DNA of 64,000 bases from Ruminococcus gauvreauii (GCF_025151995.1 NZ_CP102290.1:3968001-4032000), one strand, 5' to 3'. Positions 11,201 to 18,852 are shown, counted from the first letter of the stretch. Translations and numbers: made by a program. The notes: a model not told the origin generated them from the letters alone.

Positions 11201-12571
11201 ATTGAAAGCGGAAAAATGCTGCTGAAAAATGAGAAAATACCGACAGAGGATTTTCTCAACGGATTAAATGCCATCTGTTACAGCCAGGCATCGGCAAAGG
11301 ACGTGGATTACGAATGCATTGTGGATCCCGCGCTGGACGATTTTTATCTTGGGGATGCCATGAAGCTCCAGCAAGTCCTGCTTAACATCCTGTCCAATGC
11401 CATTAAGTTCACCGGCGAGGGAGGGAAGGTTGTCTTTTCTACCGCGCTGCGTAAAAAAACCAGAAGCGGCGCTATGCTGCGGTTTGTTATCAACGATACA
11501 GGTATCGGGATCAGTGAAGATTTCCTTCAAAGCATATTTGAACCCTTTGCACAGGAGTCTGTTGGAACCACAGCCCTGTACGGCGGTACTGGTCTGGGTC
11601 TGTCTATATCAAAGAACATCGTGGATATGATGGGCGGAACGATTACTATCCGGTCTATTAAAGGGATCGGGTCGGAATTTACAGTGGATGTCCCTCTGGG
11701 AGTTACAGAGGAAGAAGTACTCCGTCGCAGCAAAAAGGCAGTTCACAATTTCACCGCCCTGAAAACCCTGGTGGTGGATGACGACGTGGCGGTATGTGAA
11801 AGTGCGGTAGTTACCCTGACGGAAATGGGGGTTATCGCTGAATGGGTGGACAGCGGACGTAAGGCGTTGAAGCGGGTCCGGAACCGCTGGGAGGCCGGAC
11901 GGCATTACGATATGATCCTCATCGACTGGAAGATGCCGGAAATGGACGGTATCGAGACTGTCCGGCGTATCCGGGAGATTGTCGGGCCGGAGGTCACCAT
12001 CATCATTATGACAGCATACGACTGGGCCTCCATTGAGCATGAGGCCAGGCTGGCAGGCGTCAATCTACTGATGAGCAAGCCTATGTTCAAATCCTCCCTG
12101 ATTTCTGCCTTTTCCAAGATACTGGATGAAAAAGAAGAACATGATGAAAGGGATAAGCCTGTTTTATTTGACTTTTCCGGGCGCAGAATCTTGTTAGTAG
12201 AGGACAACGCCATCAACACCGAGGTGGCCACAGTTCTGCTTGAGAGCAAGGGCTTTACCGTGGACACGGCAGAAAACGGCCTTCGTGCCATTGAGCAGTT
12301 CAGTAAATCCGGGGCGGGTTTTTATGACGCTATCCTCATGGATATCCGGATGCCTTTGATGGATGGGCTGACGGCGGCTGGTAATATCCGGCATATGAGT
12401 AATACCGATGCTAAGACCATCCCCATCATCGCTATGACTGCCAACGCCTTTGACGACGATATAGAAAAGAGTAAGACGGCCGGTATGAATGCACATCTGA
12501 CCAAACCTATCGAACCGGAGCGGCTTTTTCAGGTCCTGCACAACTTTATCATGGACAGGGAAGAGGAATAA
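5279..12571 (+). CDS. Ser/Thr kinase - STAND ATPase - TPR-like - GAF - PAS - histidine kinase - REC - REC protein
   Basis: 2430 residues. The first ~1490 closely parallel the preceding protein: kinase loop HKDVNPSN (H141, D143, N148), Walker A GYSGIGKTS near 337, TPR-like region, and GAF ending in a coiled stretch. The DFG motif reads DFS (162-164). Instead of GGDEF the C-terminus carries a PAS domain (about 1506-1627), a second PAS-like unit (1650-1770), a weaker third (1770-1900), HisKA with phospho-acceptor H1922 in MSHEIRTP, and HATPase_c with NDTGIG and GTGLGL boxes. Two receivers follow, with D2216 and D2355. No HPt domain follows. The ATG at 5279 lies inside the end of the upstream gene, so translation is probably coupled; in-frame ATGs at 5288 and 5297 are alternatives. 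The hybrid would link a Ser/Thr kinase/ATPase sensor to His-Asp relay. The stimulus and the final response regulator are unknown. Confidence 0.85.
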   Translation: MDGMKGMKKEDYPGENGVKHPYKIIEILYDSPSSKVLRGKECGTGRTVVLKTGGQEQMSAEAAERLKHEYQVMQQADSPHAAKAVGEVVIDGRYYLAEEYYPGITLSRMLKQGALEMTDFYRIARQLVTGLRDLHEAGIIHKDVNPSNIIYDAVTDRAVFLDFSISTVYLHERMSGTRLSNIEGTLPYIAPEQTGRVNAELDYRADFYSLGITFYEMLTGHCPFEAETPAELVFCHMAKEPPDLRSLLPNLPPMLAAVINKLLSKMAKDRYVSCDGLLYDLERCRTEQEFVLGERDFSRRFEFTRQLYGREAEIMQLKNDYKAVTSGSKILVSISGYSGIGKTSLVNQIQGEALMGSGMFLQGKFDQYHANVPYFAFFESIKQFCSQILLETEESIREWKEKLTETLGDDAVLLTGKVAELSLLTEVYSALEDMGPLEERTRFKAVLEKFLSLLASPEHPLVLFLDDVHRADMGSMEMLEEIFKNEKLGHLMIVMCYRENEVSDEHPVIHSLNKIVQWGGRVTKIHLKGLDAGSAVQMVADLFHKSTEEMTGLTEVIYKKTGGNPFYIKQFLRLCHSRGYLVLNMENGSWDGNEAKIQALPAQENVVDFLAENLDQFSEDTLSLLPFGACLGQSFSVEDLSAVSGQPEEEINRKLVVAVGQEAVYPIEKNAKTGRQSRFQFAHDRFQQVFYTVLSPQERMQVHYQIAKRYEKRAVLEGDMDERLFEIADHYAKGMQRVTDTGERHRIQELLLKAANRCGLVSAFDTAAHYLELLLAQPELKKPVNRRFLTRVYTEYHTVLCNLVKVRECDRIYGLLCDMVDNPAELVDSCCMQISSFSNRGRYEDAFEIGIALLSKLGVSFPREDFEPTMEKEMDLFYQEWEALGDGNISNIEAAEDPWEAGIGKLFCRLCGPAIFFNPGYSYWTVIAAARRLFRYGYTPYALQMYANLIMPLGELRGDYRTAYQAAWSAMQLAEKHQYREVIYCIYCLFTLHSCHWFEDVANEIPYAKESIKGNAQMGDFEYACYGYYSAMMAAVESSANVDELWNEVEPALKFAKKTGNYHALGTFYNFGQLCRSLRGELSLSGSFDGGGFSEQEYRKQFEHNLQAQSYFYVIRALTAVIYGDYQTAFQLCRDAIPLLRHVSSFYNVALHNFLYSLSICQVLEIKEYGGTPEVRQELMGILKENQEWMKKRSEDVFCNFGHLYLVIEAEYKAVCGKIGEALPLYEEALEAAGKHNRGLHHAIISDVITLRYEKLGIKSAAKHYLRSTYHLYSSWGAEGKCARMRQDHPELKRHRESEGDRNYTLSDEMIRTAASLDMNSVLRASQAISEELEMEGILEKLIYSLLECAGAQNIYYLVKTDSGYAVQAEGHSGSKKTCIVSKRLADDMEIPLSIVMYAGRTSETVILDDAERSRMYGKDVHIQKCHCKSVLCMPILSKGKIQGILYMENNLAAGVFDQQRKEILMPIAAQLAISLENAYLYENLRFLVDERTEELQEEIRVRQNAQAEVMHLYNNVPGAVFRCRYDRHFSVISANEGLYEYLGYTMEEFAAMGNQMASVLHPEDFEGMRSQIGTDGGAIQGEYRLLCKDSGVRWISLKAQLFTEDDGNMYVYGVFVDITEEKQLQDRIRELYEKELSHFANAASDEGSAQCRVNVTQNRVENYQSPDTIAISRTGDKYDRTIQRMADSAADAAYGERLRAALDKKQVLDGFAAGKTDLHFEFLRKRKDGELFWSRTNCRFHKHPASGDVIAFLYTMDVTEQRLQEQLLDKVTELDYEYIMEVNIRWDTYRMVSYKPEVKDKVPAEGRFQTAVRLVAERYMEGEARQEYISKLDTAYIEQELDHQASYSFTAGMREAQGDLHSKRYQVFYINRELSRVCIACTDVTDIIRQEQQQREALTAALTAAKQANAAKTDFLSRMSHEIRTPMNAIIGMSAIAAQSIGDNEHVADCISKIGISSRFLLSLINDILDMSRIESGKMLLKNEKIPTEDFLNGLNAICYSQASAKDVDYECIVDPALDDFYLGDAMKLQQVLLNILSNAIKFTGEGGKVVFSTALRKKTRSGAMLRFVINDTGIGISEDFLQSIFEPFAQESVGTTALYGGTGLGLSISKNIVDMMGGTITIRSIKGIGSEFTVDVPLGVTEEEVLRRSKKAVHNFTALKTLVVDDDVAVCESAVVTLTEMGVIAEWVDSGRKALKRVRNRWEAGRHYDMILIDWKMPEMDGIETVRRIREIVGPEVTIIIMTAYDWASIEHEARLAGVNLLMSKPMFKSSLISAFSKILDEKEEHDERDKPVLFDFSGRRILLVEDNAINTEVATVLLESKGFTVDTAENGLRAIEQFSKSGAGFYDAILMDIRMPLMDGLTAAGNIRHMSNTDAKTIPIIAMTANAFDDDIEKSKTAGMNAHLTKPIEPERLFQVLHNFIMDREEE

Positions 12572-12616
12572 ATATGCCGGGTAGTTCGCTTGCAGTCCCC
12601 GGTATACTGTGTATTG

Positions 12617-12703
12617 TTAGACGAGAAATTCCATTTAGACACGTTAAATGATATCCACTGTACTATTTTCGGCCAGGTTTATGATTGGGCGGGTACAGGA
12701 GAT
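12617..12703 (+). pseudogene. remnant of a Fic-family protein
   Basis: One frame reads LDEKFHLDTLNDIHCTIFGQ followed by VYDWAGTGD. This matches the N-terminal block of Fic/Doc-type proteins, where a conserved IH..LF...YDWAG stretch precedes the catalytic HPFxxGNG loop. There is no start codon in the frame. It stops at 12752-12754, before any catalytic loop could appear. The frame is open from the stop of the upstream gene. It is best explained as debris of a deleted Fic gene; chance similarity cannot be excluded on about 29 residues. Confidence 0.5.
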
Positions 12704-12733
12704 TGTCAAATAGATGATTCCAGGGAAAGAAAG

Positions 12734-12774
12734 AAACCCGCAAAGGCACTGTAGTGATGTGCTTTTGCGGGTTT
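12734..12774 (-). terminator. strong intrinsic terminator, probably bidirectional
   Basis: A 16-bp stem with one G-U pair (arms 12734-12749 and 12759-12774, core ACCCGC/GCGGGT) and a 9-nt loop. On the minus strand it is followed by TTTCTTTC, a good U-tract, so it ends the HTH regulator transcript. On the plus strand the T-run is short (GGGTTTAA), but it may also stop read-through from the kinase operon. Confidence 0.8.
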
Positions 12775-12803
12775 AATGCTTCCGGGAGAAAGGAAAAGAA
12801 TGA

Positions 12804-14330
12804 TCAGACCAGTTTCTGCAATTCATTGCGCAGGCGTCTGATTACTGCCTGGCGGGAGTCCGTATGAGGGGTTTCTTTTATGAGACGCCATAAATGTTCA
12901 TGCAGTGAAGAAATCAAAGCCTGCTCTGTAACCTCGAACAGTGCAAAAGGATCGTTTTCACGAATCAATAAAGCAAAGCAGTTTCCTTTTACATATACAG
13001 TCATATTATCAAGTAACGGCTTGTCTAAAAGTATCACGTGATAGTTGGAATAAGTTTCCATATACCACAGGATATATTCTAAATGCATCCGGTACTCTTC
13101 CGGCGTATAGTACAGCCAATCGGTCGGGGAGATTCTCGTACCCGGAATTGGAACAGCGTTCTGCAATACATCATTCAGATCAGGCAAACAAAGAATGTCT
13201 GTGATTACACTGGTTTCCAAAACTCTTGCCCGTGCCTGGGCATTTTTAGCATAATCTTCAAACATTCTCTGCACGGTTGCCGTCCCGCGCCTGCAGATTC
13301 CTGTGAGCAAATCCGGGGGAATGGCGAGGATAGAAAGCATGCTGGGTTTGCAAATGGCACTATCTTCTACGGAAGATATCCGTTCGTATCGGTCAGCGGG
13401 TTTAATAGCTGTGTCCGCAGTATGGACCGCCATCGCGGGGCGGCATCTCTCTAAGATTCTGGTATAGTGTTCGTCTGTAAGCTGCACTGTCATGGGATCT
13501 GTGGTAAGAACGGTCATGGGTGTTTCCTTCTGGCCGCTGAGCGAGTCGGAATGCAGAGCGACATATCCAGGTACCACAAAGATAGTACGGCGGTGCAGAT
13601 CATCTCGTGACCAGGGGTAGTAGAACAGCTTGAGTGCATTGCTGAAGTAAGCGGGAAGCCAGCGTTCAATAGAGCGGAAAATACTCTCCGAATTTTGTGC
13701 GGGTGGCTGAATGCGCTGAAATTTACAGCCTTTTTGCACGCACTGTCTGACTAGTCCTGCTAATTCACGCGTGAAGCTGTTATCTTCGATGATCCAATCC
13801 ATACACTCGTCTGTAAATACACGGATCGTGCAGGGCATATCAAGAGAGAGAAGATAAGCGGCAAGTTCACGCACGGCCTGCCTTTTTCCTTCGTTGTTGT
13901 AGTATGCAACAAAACCGGTTTCTTCGAGTGTAAGTTGTTTGGCATCGGGTTTAGGTGAAATTGTTTTGACATCCTCCATGGAAAATGTGCCGAAACGGTC
14001 AAGAAAACGGCTTATTTGGCTTTTGGGGGCGGAGTTAGGAGCGATCAGCCATTCATAGATGATTGTTGTAAGCATCAGTTCATCTATGTTTGTGTGCAGG
14101 CGCGCGTCTCCCGTGAGTTCATAAAGTGCCGAGAGACGATACTCACTGTCAAAACGGCCGGCAAAATAACCGGCAATGTCCTGGATCAGAGAGAGTCTGG
14201 CGGGCATTTTACGGGTTCCCTTTTTCAGGCGGCTGATCTGTGCGGTATCTATATCCAGTGCACGGGCGAGCATCACATTTTTTGTGGCGGTAAGGGATAA
14301 CAACGCCGATAATTTTTCAGAAAATTCCAT
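12804..14330 (-). CDS. HTH-domain regulator of unknown family (508 aa)
   Basis: The N-terminal ~60 residues fit an XRE-like helix-turn-helix (ALDIDTAQISRLKKGTRKMP). About 440 residues follow that I do not recognise; no transmembrane segment or enzyme motif was seen. The start at 14330 (MEFSEKL) is chosen because AGGAGGT lies 7-8 bases upstream; the longer frame from 14372 has no ribosome site. A TTGATA-17-TATACT promoter sits just upstream. It is divergent from a PAS hybrid kinase, with a 15-bp palindrome between them, so it plausibly regulates the signalling island. The large C-terminal part may sense a ligand or phosphorylated partner (inference). Confidence 0.7.
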   Translation of the reverse strand: MEFSEKLSALLSLTATKNVMLARALDIDTAQISRLKKGTRKMPARLSLIQDIAGYFAGRFDSEYRLSALYELTGDARLHTNIDELMLTTIIYEWLIAPNSAPKSQISRFLDRFGTFSMEDVKTISPKPDAKQLTLEETGFVAYYNNEGKRQAVRELAAYLLSLDMPCTIRVFTDECMDWIIEDNSFTRELAGLVRQCVQKGCKFQRIQPPAQNSESIFRSIERWLPAYFSNALKLFYYPWSRDDLHRRTIFVVPGYVALHSDSLSGQKETPMTVLTTDPMTVQLTDEHYTRILERCRPAMAVHTADTAIKPADRYERISSVEDSAICKPSMLSILAIPPDLLTGICRRGTATVQRMFEDYAKNAQARARVLETSVITDILCLPDLNDVLQNAVPIPGTRISPTDWLYYTPEEYRMHLEYILWYMETYSNYHVILLDKPLLDNMTVYVKGNCFALLIRENDPFALFEVTEQALISSLHEHLWRLIKETPHTDSRQAVIRRLRNELQKLV

Positions 14331-14350
14331 GTACAATACCTCCTGTATAC

Positions 14351-14379
14351 AGTATAGCAGGAAGAAGTGCAAATATCAA
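14351..14379 (-). promoter_or_regulatory. sigma-A promoter of the HTH regulator
   Basis: Read on the minus strand: TTGATA (14379-14374), 17 bp, TATACT (14356-14351). The start site would fall near 14344, a few bases before AGGAGGT and the ATG at 14330. A 10-bp palindrome CTGTATACAG (14343-14352) overlaps the -10 region. Confidence 0.7.
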
Positions 14380-14388
14380 TCAAGAAAA

Positions 14389-14403
14389 GTCAATAAAATT
14401 GAC
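14389..14403. promoter_or_regulatory. 15-bp palindrome GTCAAT-AAA-ATTGAC between divergent promoters
   Basis: A perfect 6-bp inverted repeat, 9 bp upstream of the regulator's -35 box and about 32 bp upstream of the hybrid-kinase -35 box. Same arms as the palindrome at 173-187. A partial third copy (GTCAAT-AAT-ATTG) lies at 14572-14584. The position suits an activator or autoregulator. Confidence 0.55.
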
Positions 14404-14435
14404 AAAAACTCAACTTGCCACTATTGGTATAAATG

Positions 14436-14464
14436 TTGCAAAAAGTAAAAATCGCCTGTATAAT
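14436..14464 (+). promoter_or_regulatory. sigma-A promoter of the PAS hybrid kinase
   Basis: TTGCAA (14436-14441), 17 bp, then a perfect TATAAT (14459-14464). It gives an unusually long leader of about 218 nt before the ATG at 14690. The leader contains further TTGCAA words at 14479, 14517 and 14537, a GCAAT-AAA-ATTGC palindrome (14528-14540), and no coding region. Confidence 0.75.
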
Positions 14465-14689
14465 GTAATATAACATCATTGCAAGCTGTTGATTTGGTGA
14501 ATAAAATCCAATTTCGTTGCAAAAATGGCAATAAAATTGCAAACAGCACAAAGACCATGCGGGAGCAAAGTGTCAATAATATTGTGAATAGAGGACTTGA
14601 AAGACCGTTCCGATTGTTGCGATGACTGCTGATGCTTATAACAAAGATGTTCAAAAATCACTTGGAAGAAGATTAAGAGGGGGACCAAA

Positions 14690-16996
14690 ATGGAAGCAGA
14701 AAAAATCTTTGATGCTCTGCAGCATACCGGTATCTACATTGTGGATAGGGAAACTATGATTACTTACTATGAAAACCCGATTGCTCAGCAATATTCTGTA
14801 AAAGAGCGAATTGGGAAACCCTGTTATTCCAGTCACGGAAATACCTCCATGTGTAGTTCCTGTCCGATTCGCACCCAGGAACATGTTAGCTTTGTCAGCC
14901 GGGGAGATCTGAACATGGTTTTTATTGTCCGCAGTGTGGAAATCACCTGGAATGGACGTCCTTCCTATCTGATTTCTGTTGCGAAACAGATGGATCTGCC
15001 ACACATGACAGAATACGATAAGTCCATGAATCGTATGAGCAGAGCTTTGCAGTGTTCTGTGAGTGTGTATACTGAAATTAATCTGGAAGCCATGAGCTAC
15101 CGCCGGATCAAGCTGAAAAATGTGCAGCGCTTCGACACAGCGCCTGTTGGGGATTATGCCAGGGTATTTGAATTGATGTGTCAGAATGAAATACATCCGG
15201 ACGATGTGGCGAGAGTCAGAGAGAATCTGGCGCCCGATATCCTCCATGCTATCAGCGCAGACAGCAAGGGCGCCAGCGAGTTCAGTGTTCGATATCGGCT
15301 GAAAAATGCTGAGCCCATGGTAATGATGGAGACGCGTGTTATCATCCTGCGCGATGAACTGCCTCATTATGCGGTGTGTATCGTTACTGATGTGACGGAA
15401 GAAACCATGCGCAATGAGCAGATTGATGCGCTGTCTAACGTTCTGCAGAATGTGGCTGTTGGAATGTTTGTATTTGAACTGGATCAAAATGACTGCCATG
15501 TGGTAATTGCAAATCCGGCTGTCTGTAAAATGATGGGCATTGACAGAGAGAAGACGTTAGGTATTCAAAACGAACAAATTTTATCTTTGACCCACCCTGA
15601 TGATGTTCCGTTGATTCAGAACGTCATTCGAAAGATGAGTGTTCCCGGCGGTGCGATGGATTATGAATACCGCACGCTTAACAAAAGAAGCGGAAATTAT
15701 ATCTGGCTGTCGGCAAAGGCAAGAAGTATGGCCAGCCCGGACGGAAAAGTATTGGCATATATTTCATATTATGACATTACGGAAGCCAGAAAGCTGCGTG
15801 AATTACAGGCTGCTCTGGAAGCGGAAAAGAAAGCCACAGAAGCAAAATCAGGTTTTCTGGCTAACATGAGCCATGAGATTCGTACGCCAATGAACGCAAT
15901 CCTGGGAATGACTGAGCTGGCGATAGGCATGGTTCATGATAACGATGTGGTAGCAGAATACCTCAAACAGATCAAAGAGTCCAGTGATTATCTGCTGGGT
16001 ATCCTTAATGATATACTTGAAATGAGCCGGATCGACAGCGGTAAGGTTTCGCTGAATAAAGAGTGGATCGCTCCCCGGGAGATTCTGACCCCCGTGTTGA
16101 ATATGATTTCGCCGCGGATGACGGAGAAAGGTATTACTTTTACATACGATCCCCGTATACTCCGGAGGTCAAGGATCAAATTCTTGATTGATCCGCAGAA
16201 AACAAAACAAATGCTGATGAATCTGCTGAATAATGCCTGCAAATTTACGCCGGAAGGAGGACAGGTCAAGTTGTCGTTTCGCAATATTTCTATCGATCGT
16301 TCCAATGGCACGGCGCTGGACCATATTATTATTGAAGACGATGGCTGTGGGATGAGCAAAGAATTTCTTCAGAGGATTTTCCAGCCATTTGAGCAGGAAC
16401 GTATTTCACAGACAGCTTCTGTTCAAGGGACAGGTTTGGGACTTGCCATCTCCCGAACCGTAGCGAGACAGATGGGTGGGGACATTACAGTGGTCAGCGA
16501 ACTAGGAAAAGGATCTGCATTCACGATTACCTTTCCATATCAGTACCGGCTCACTGATGCCGATGAGGAGACAGTGGATTCGAACGATCAGCACATCAGC
16601 GACTCCGTGCTAGCAGGCAAAAGGATTCTTTTGGCGGAAGATCATCCCCTTAACGCACTCATAGCGACGAAACTCCTGGAAAACCAGGGAATTGCGATTA
16701 CACATGTCAGCGACGGGGAAGGAGCGGTGAAGATTTTTGCATCTAATCCGCCGGATACCTATGCAGCAATCTTGATGGATGTTTGTATGCCCAACATGGA
16801 CGGTTTAACGGCGACAAAAGCCATTCGTTCCATGGCGCGTGAAGATGCAAAGACGATTCCTATCATCGCTATGACGGCCAATGCTTATGATGAGGACAGA
16901 AAAAAGTCAAAAGAAGCAGGTATGAACATCCATCTGACAAAACCAATTGTGCCGGCAATTTTATATGATACATTAAAGAAATGTATGAAGACATGA
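14690..16996 (+). CDS. PAS hybrid histidine kinase with C-terminal receiver
   Basis: 768 residues, no membrane segment. The N-terminal PAS-like domain carries a cysteine triad (C45, C55, C58; C-x9-C-x2-C). Two further PAS-like units follow (about 125-240 and 245-370). HisKA has H395 in NMSHEIRTP, HATPase_c has EDDGCG and GTGLGL, and a receiver at about 645-768 has D697. The ribosome site AGAGGGGG precedes the ATG at suitable distance. The cysteine triad could bind a metal or sense redox or thiol state; this is inference, since related PAS proteins with this motif are poorly characterised. The output partner is not identifiable, as no HPt protein is present in the window. Confidence 0.85.
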   Translation: MEAEKIFDALQHTGIYIVDRETMITYYENPIAQQYSVKERIGKPCYSSHGNTSMCSSCPIRTQEHVSFVSRGDLNMVFIVRSVEITWNGRPSYLISVAKQMDLPHMTEYDKSMNRMSRALQCSVSVYTEINLEAMSYRRIKLKNVQRFDTAPVGDYARVFELMCQNEIHPDDVARVRENLAPDILHAISADSKGASEFSVRYRLKNAEPMVMMETRVIILRDELPHYAVCIVTDVTEETMRNEQIDALSNVLQNVAVGMFVFELDQNDCHVVIANPAVCKMMGIDREKTLGIQNEQILSLTHPDDVPLIQNVIRKMSVPGGAMDYEYRTLNKRSGNYIWLSAKARSMASPDGKVLAYISYYDITEARKLRELQAALEAEKKATEAKSGFLANMSHEIRTPMNAILGMTELAIGMVHDNDVVAEYLKQIKESSDYLLGILNDILEMSRIDSGKVSLNKEWIAPREILTPVLNMISPRMTEKGITFTYDPRILRRSRIKFLIDPQKTKQMLMNLLNNACKFTPEGGQVKLSFRNISIDRSNGTALDHIIIEDDGCGMSKEFLQRIFQPFEQERISQTASVQGTGLGLAISRTVARQMGGDITVVSELGKGSAFTITFPYQYRLTDADEETVDSNDQHISDSVLAGKRILLAEDHPLNALIATKLLENQGIAITHVSDGEGAVKIFASNPPDTYAAILMDVCMPNMDGLTATKAIRSMAREDAKTIPIIAMTANAYDEDRKKSKEAGMNIHLTKPIVPAILYDTLKKCMKT

Positions 16997-17063
16997 GGTT
17001 CATGTTATTAAAATTATTTTCTCCTACCCGGTTCTGTGGTATGACATGCAGGGACGTATGTCG

Positions 17064-17092
17064 TTGCATTTTCAGCAGTAATCTGCTACAAT
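17064..17092 (+). promoter_or_regulatory. sigma-A promoter of the EAL/GGDEF operon
   Basis: TTGCAT (17064-17069), 17 bp, TACAAT (17087-17092). It precedes the REC-GGDEF*-EAL gene at 17183 by about 90 bp and probably serves the three closely packed genes 17183-21296. Confidence 0.65.
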
Positions 17093-17182
17093 AAACAGAT
17101 AATATAATGAGCAGGATACAGACAAAAGGCACTTGGGCTTACACGGTCCGGTGCCCTCTGTTTATGCGGAGGAGATGAATCA

Positions 17183-18838
17183 ATGGAAGCACACAGAACG
17201 GTATTAATCGTAGAAGACAATCTGATTAACCGGGAGATACTCAGGGAAATCCTGGCTTCGGAATATCAGGTACTGGAAGCCGGAGACGGGCAGGAGGCAC
17301 TCTCTATCCTGGAAAAACAGAGTGATAAAATCTCTTTAATACTGCTTGATATTGTTATGCCGGTTATGGACGGCTTTACATTTCTTTCGCATGTCAAGAA
17401 GGAACCCTCCTTCGCATCGATTCCTGTGATCGTCACTACACAGAGCAACAGTGAGAAGGACGAAGTGACCGCCCTGTCCCACGGCGCTGCTGATTTTGTC
17501 CCAAAACCTTACCGGCCGCAGATTATTCTGCACCGCGCGGCAAATATTATCAACCTGCGGGAAACTGCTGCCATGGTGAATCAGCTGCAGTATGACCGTC
17601 TGACAGGAATCTATAATAAAGAATATTTTTATAAATGTGCCAGAGATATACTTATGCAGAATCCCGGCGAGGAATACGATATTATCTGCTCTGATATTGA
17701 GAATTTCAAACTGGTCAACGATATCTTCGGCACTTCAGCCGGGGACTGCCTGCTTCAGGAAATCTCCGGGCTGTACCGGGAAATCATAAAAGGAGCCGGC
17801 ATATATGGCCGAATTGGTGCAGACCAGTTTGCCTGTATGAGAAAACGCAGCTGCCGATATACAGATGATATGTTCATTCATTTCATACAACGTCTGAATG
17901 CGCGGTCCTGTGCGAAAAATGTCCTTATGAAATGGGGCATTTACTCCGTGGAAGACCGGGGGCTGCCGGTGGAGAAGATGTGTGACCGGGCGTTGCTGGC
18001 CGTACGCAGCATAAAGGGACAATACGGGAAATACTTTGCCTTTTATGACGATGCACTCCGCGATAAGCTGCTGCGTGAGCAGTCCATCACTGATGAAATG
18101 GCAGCCGCCCTGCTGCAGGGACAGTTCGAGGTTTATTTTCAGCCTCAGTACCGCATCGCAGACGGCAGTCTGGCCGGTGCTGAAGCCCTGGTGAGATGGA
18201 TACACCCCAAGTGGGGGCTTCAGCCGCCCTCAACATTCATCCCGCTGTTTGAAAGGAATGGCTTTATCACCAGGCTGGATCAGTTCGTGTGGGACAAAGT
18301 CTGTGCGGTCCTGCAGAAATGGGACAATATGGGGTATCTCCCGATATCTGTTTCGGTCAATGTCTCCAGAGCGGATATCTACAATATCGATCTCGCTGAT
18401 GATCTTCTGCGGATCGTCCGTAAGTATGGACTGACAGCGTCGCGGATACCGCTGGAGATCACCGAGAGTGCTTACACGGAAAATCCCAGTCAGATTATTG
18501 AAACTGTCCGGTCATTAAAAAGACTGGGATTTGAGATCGAAATGGATGATTTTGGGAGCGGCTATTCGTCACTCAACATGCTCAATGAAATGCCGCTGAA
18601 TGTTCTGAAACTTGACATGCGTTTTGTACAAAGTGAGACAGCCAAGCCCAAAAACAGGAGCATTCTCCGCTATATCATGGAGATTGCCCGATTTCTGGGA
18701 CTCCGTGTCGTGGCAGAAGGTGTTGAGACGAACGAACAGCTGGAGCGGCTGCGAGATCTCGGTTGTGACTATGTTCAGGGATACTATTTTGCCAGGCCAA
18801 TGCCTATCGAAGAGTTTGAAAAACTGATAAAAAGATAG
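17183..18838 (+). CDS. response regulator with degenerate GGDEF and intact EAL domain (c-di-GMP phosphodiesterase)
   Basis: 551 residues. The receiver (1-125) has LIVEDN and phospho-acceptor D56. The GGDEF-like domain (about 130-290) reads GADQF at 212-216, so cyclase activity is probably lost; such domains often bind GTP as an allosteric site. The EAL domain (about 300-551) keeps E334-A-L, SVNVSR, EITES, DDFGSGYSS, VVAEGVE and QGYYFA, the metal and catalytic set of active phosphodiesterases. Likely role: phosphorylation-controlled breakdown of c-di-GMP, opposing the diguanylate cyclases downstream. Ribosome site GGAGGAG; 14 bp to the next gene. Confidence 0.88.
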   Translation: MEAHRTVLIVEDNLINREILREILASEYQVLEAGDGQEALSILEKQSDKISLILLDIVMPVMDGFTFLSHVKKEPSFASIPVIVTTQSNSEKDEVTALSHGAADFVPKPYRPQIILHRAANIINLRETAAMVNQLQYDRLTGIYNKEYFYKCARDILMQNPGEEYDIICSDIENFKLVNDIFGTSAGDCLLQEISGLYREIIKGAGIYGRIGADQFACMRKRSCRYTDDMFIHFIQRLNARSCAKNVLMKWGIYSVEDRGLPVEKMCDRALLAVRSIKGQYGKYFAFYDDALRDKLLREQSITDEMAAALLQGQFEVYFQPQYRIADGSLAGAEALVRWIHPKWGLQPPSTFIPLFERNGFITRLDQFVWDKVCAVLQKWDNMGYLPISVSVNVSRADIYNIDLADDLLRIVRKYGLTASRIPLEITESAYTENPSQIIETVRSLKRLGFEIEMDDFGSGYSSLNMLNEMPLNVLKLDMRFVQSETAKPKNRSILRYIMEIARFLGLRVVAEGVETNEQLERLRDLGCDYVQGYYFARPMPIEEFEKLIKR

Positions 18839-18852
18839 GGAGGAGGAACATC

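Noticed and set aside
270..12571. The kinase-STAND proteins as an anti-phage defence system
   Set aside because: STAND ATPases occur in defence, but these end in GGDEF and histidine kinase/receiver modules, with no nuclease, protease or pore effector. Signalling fits better.
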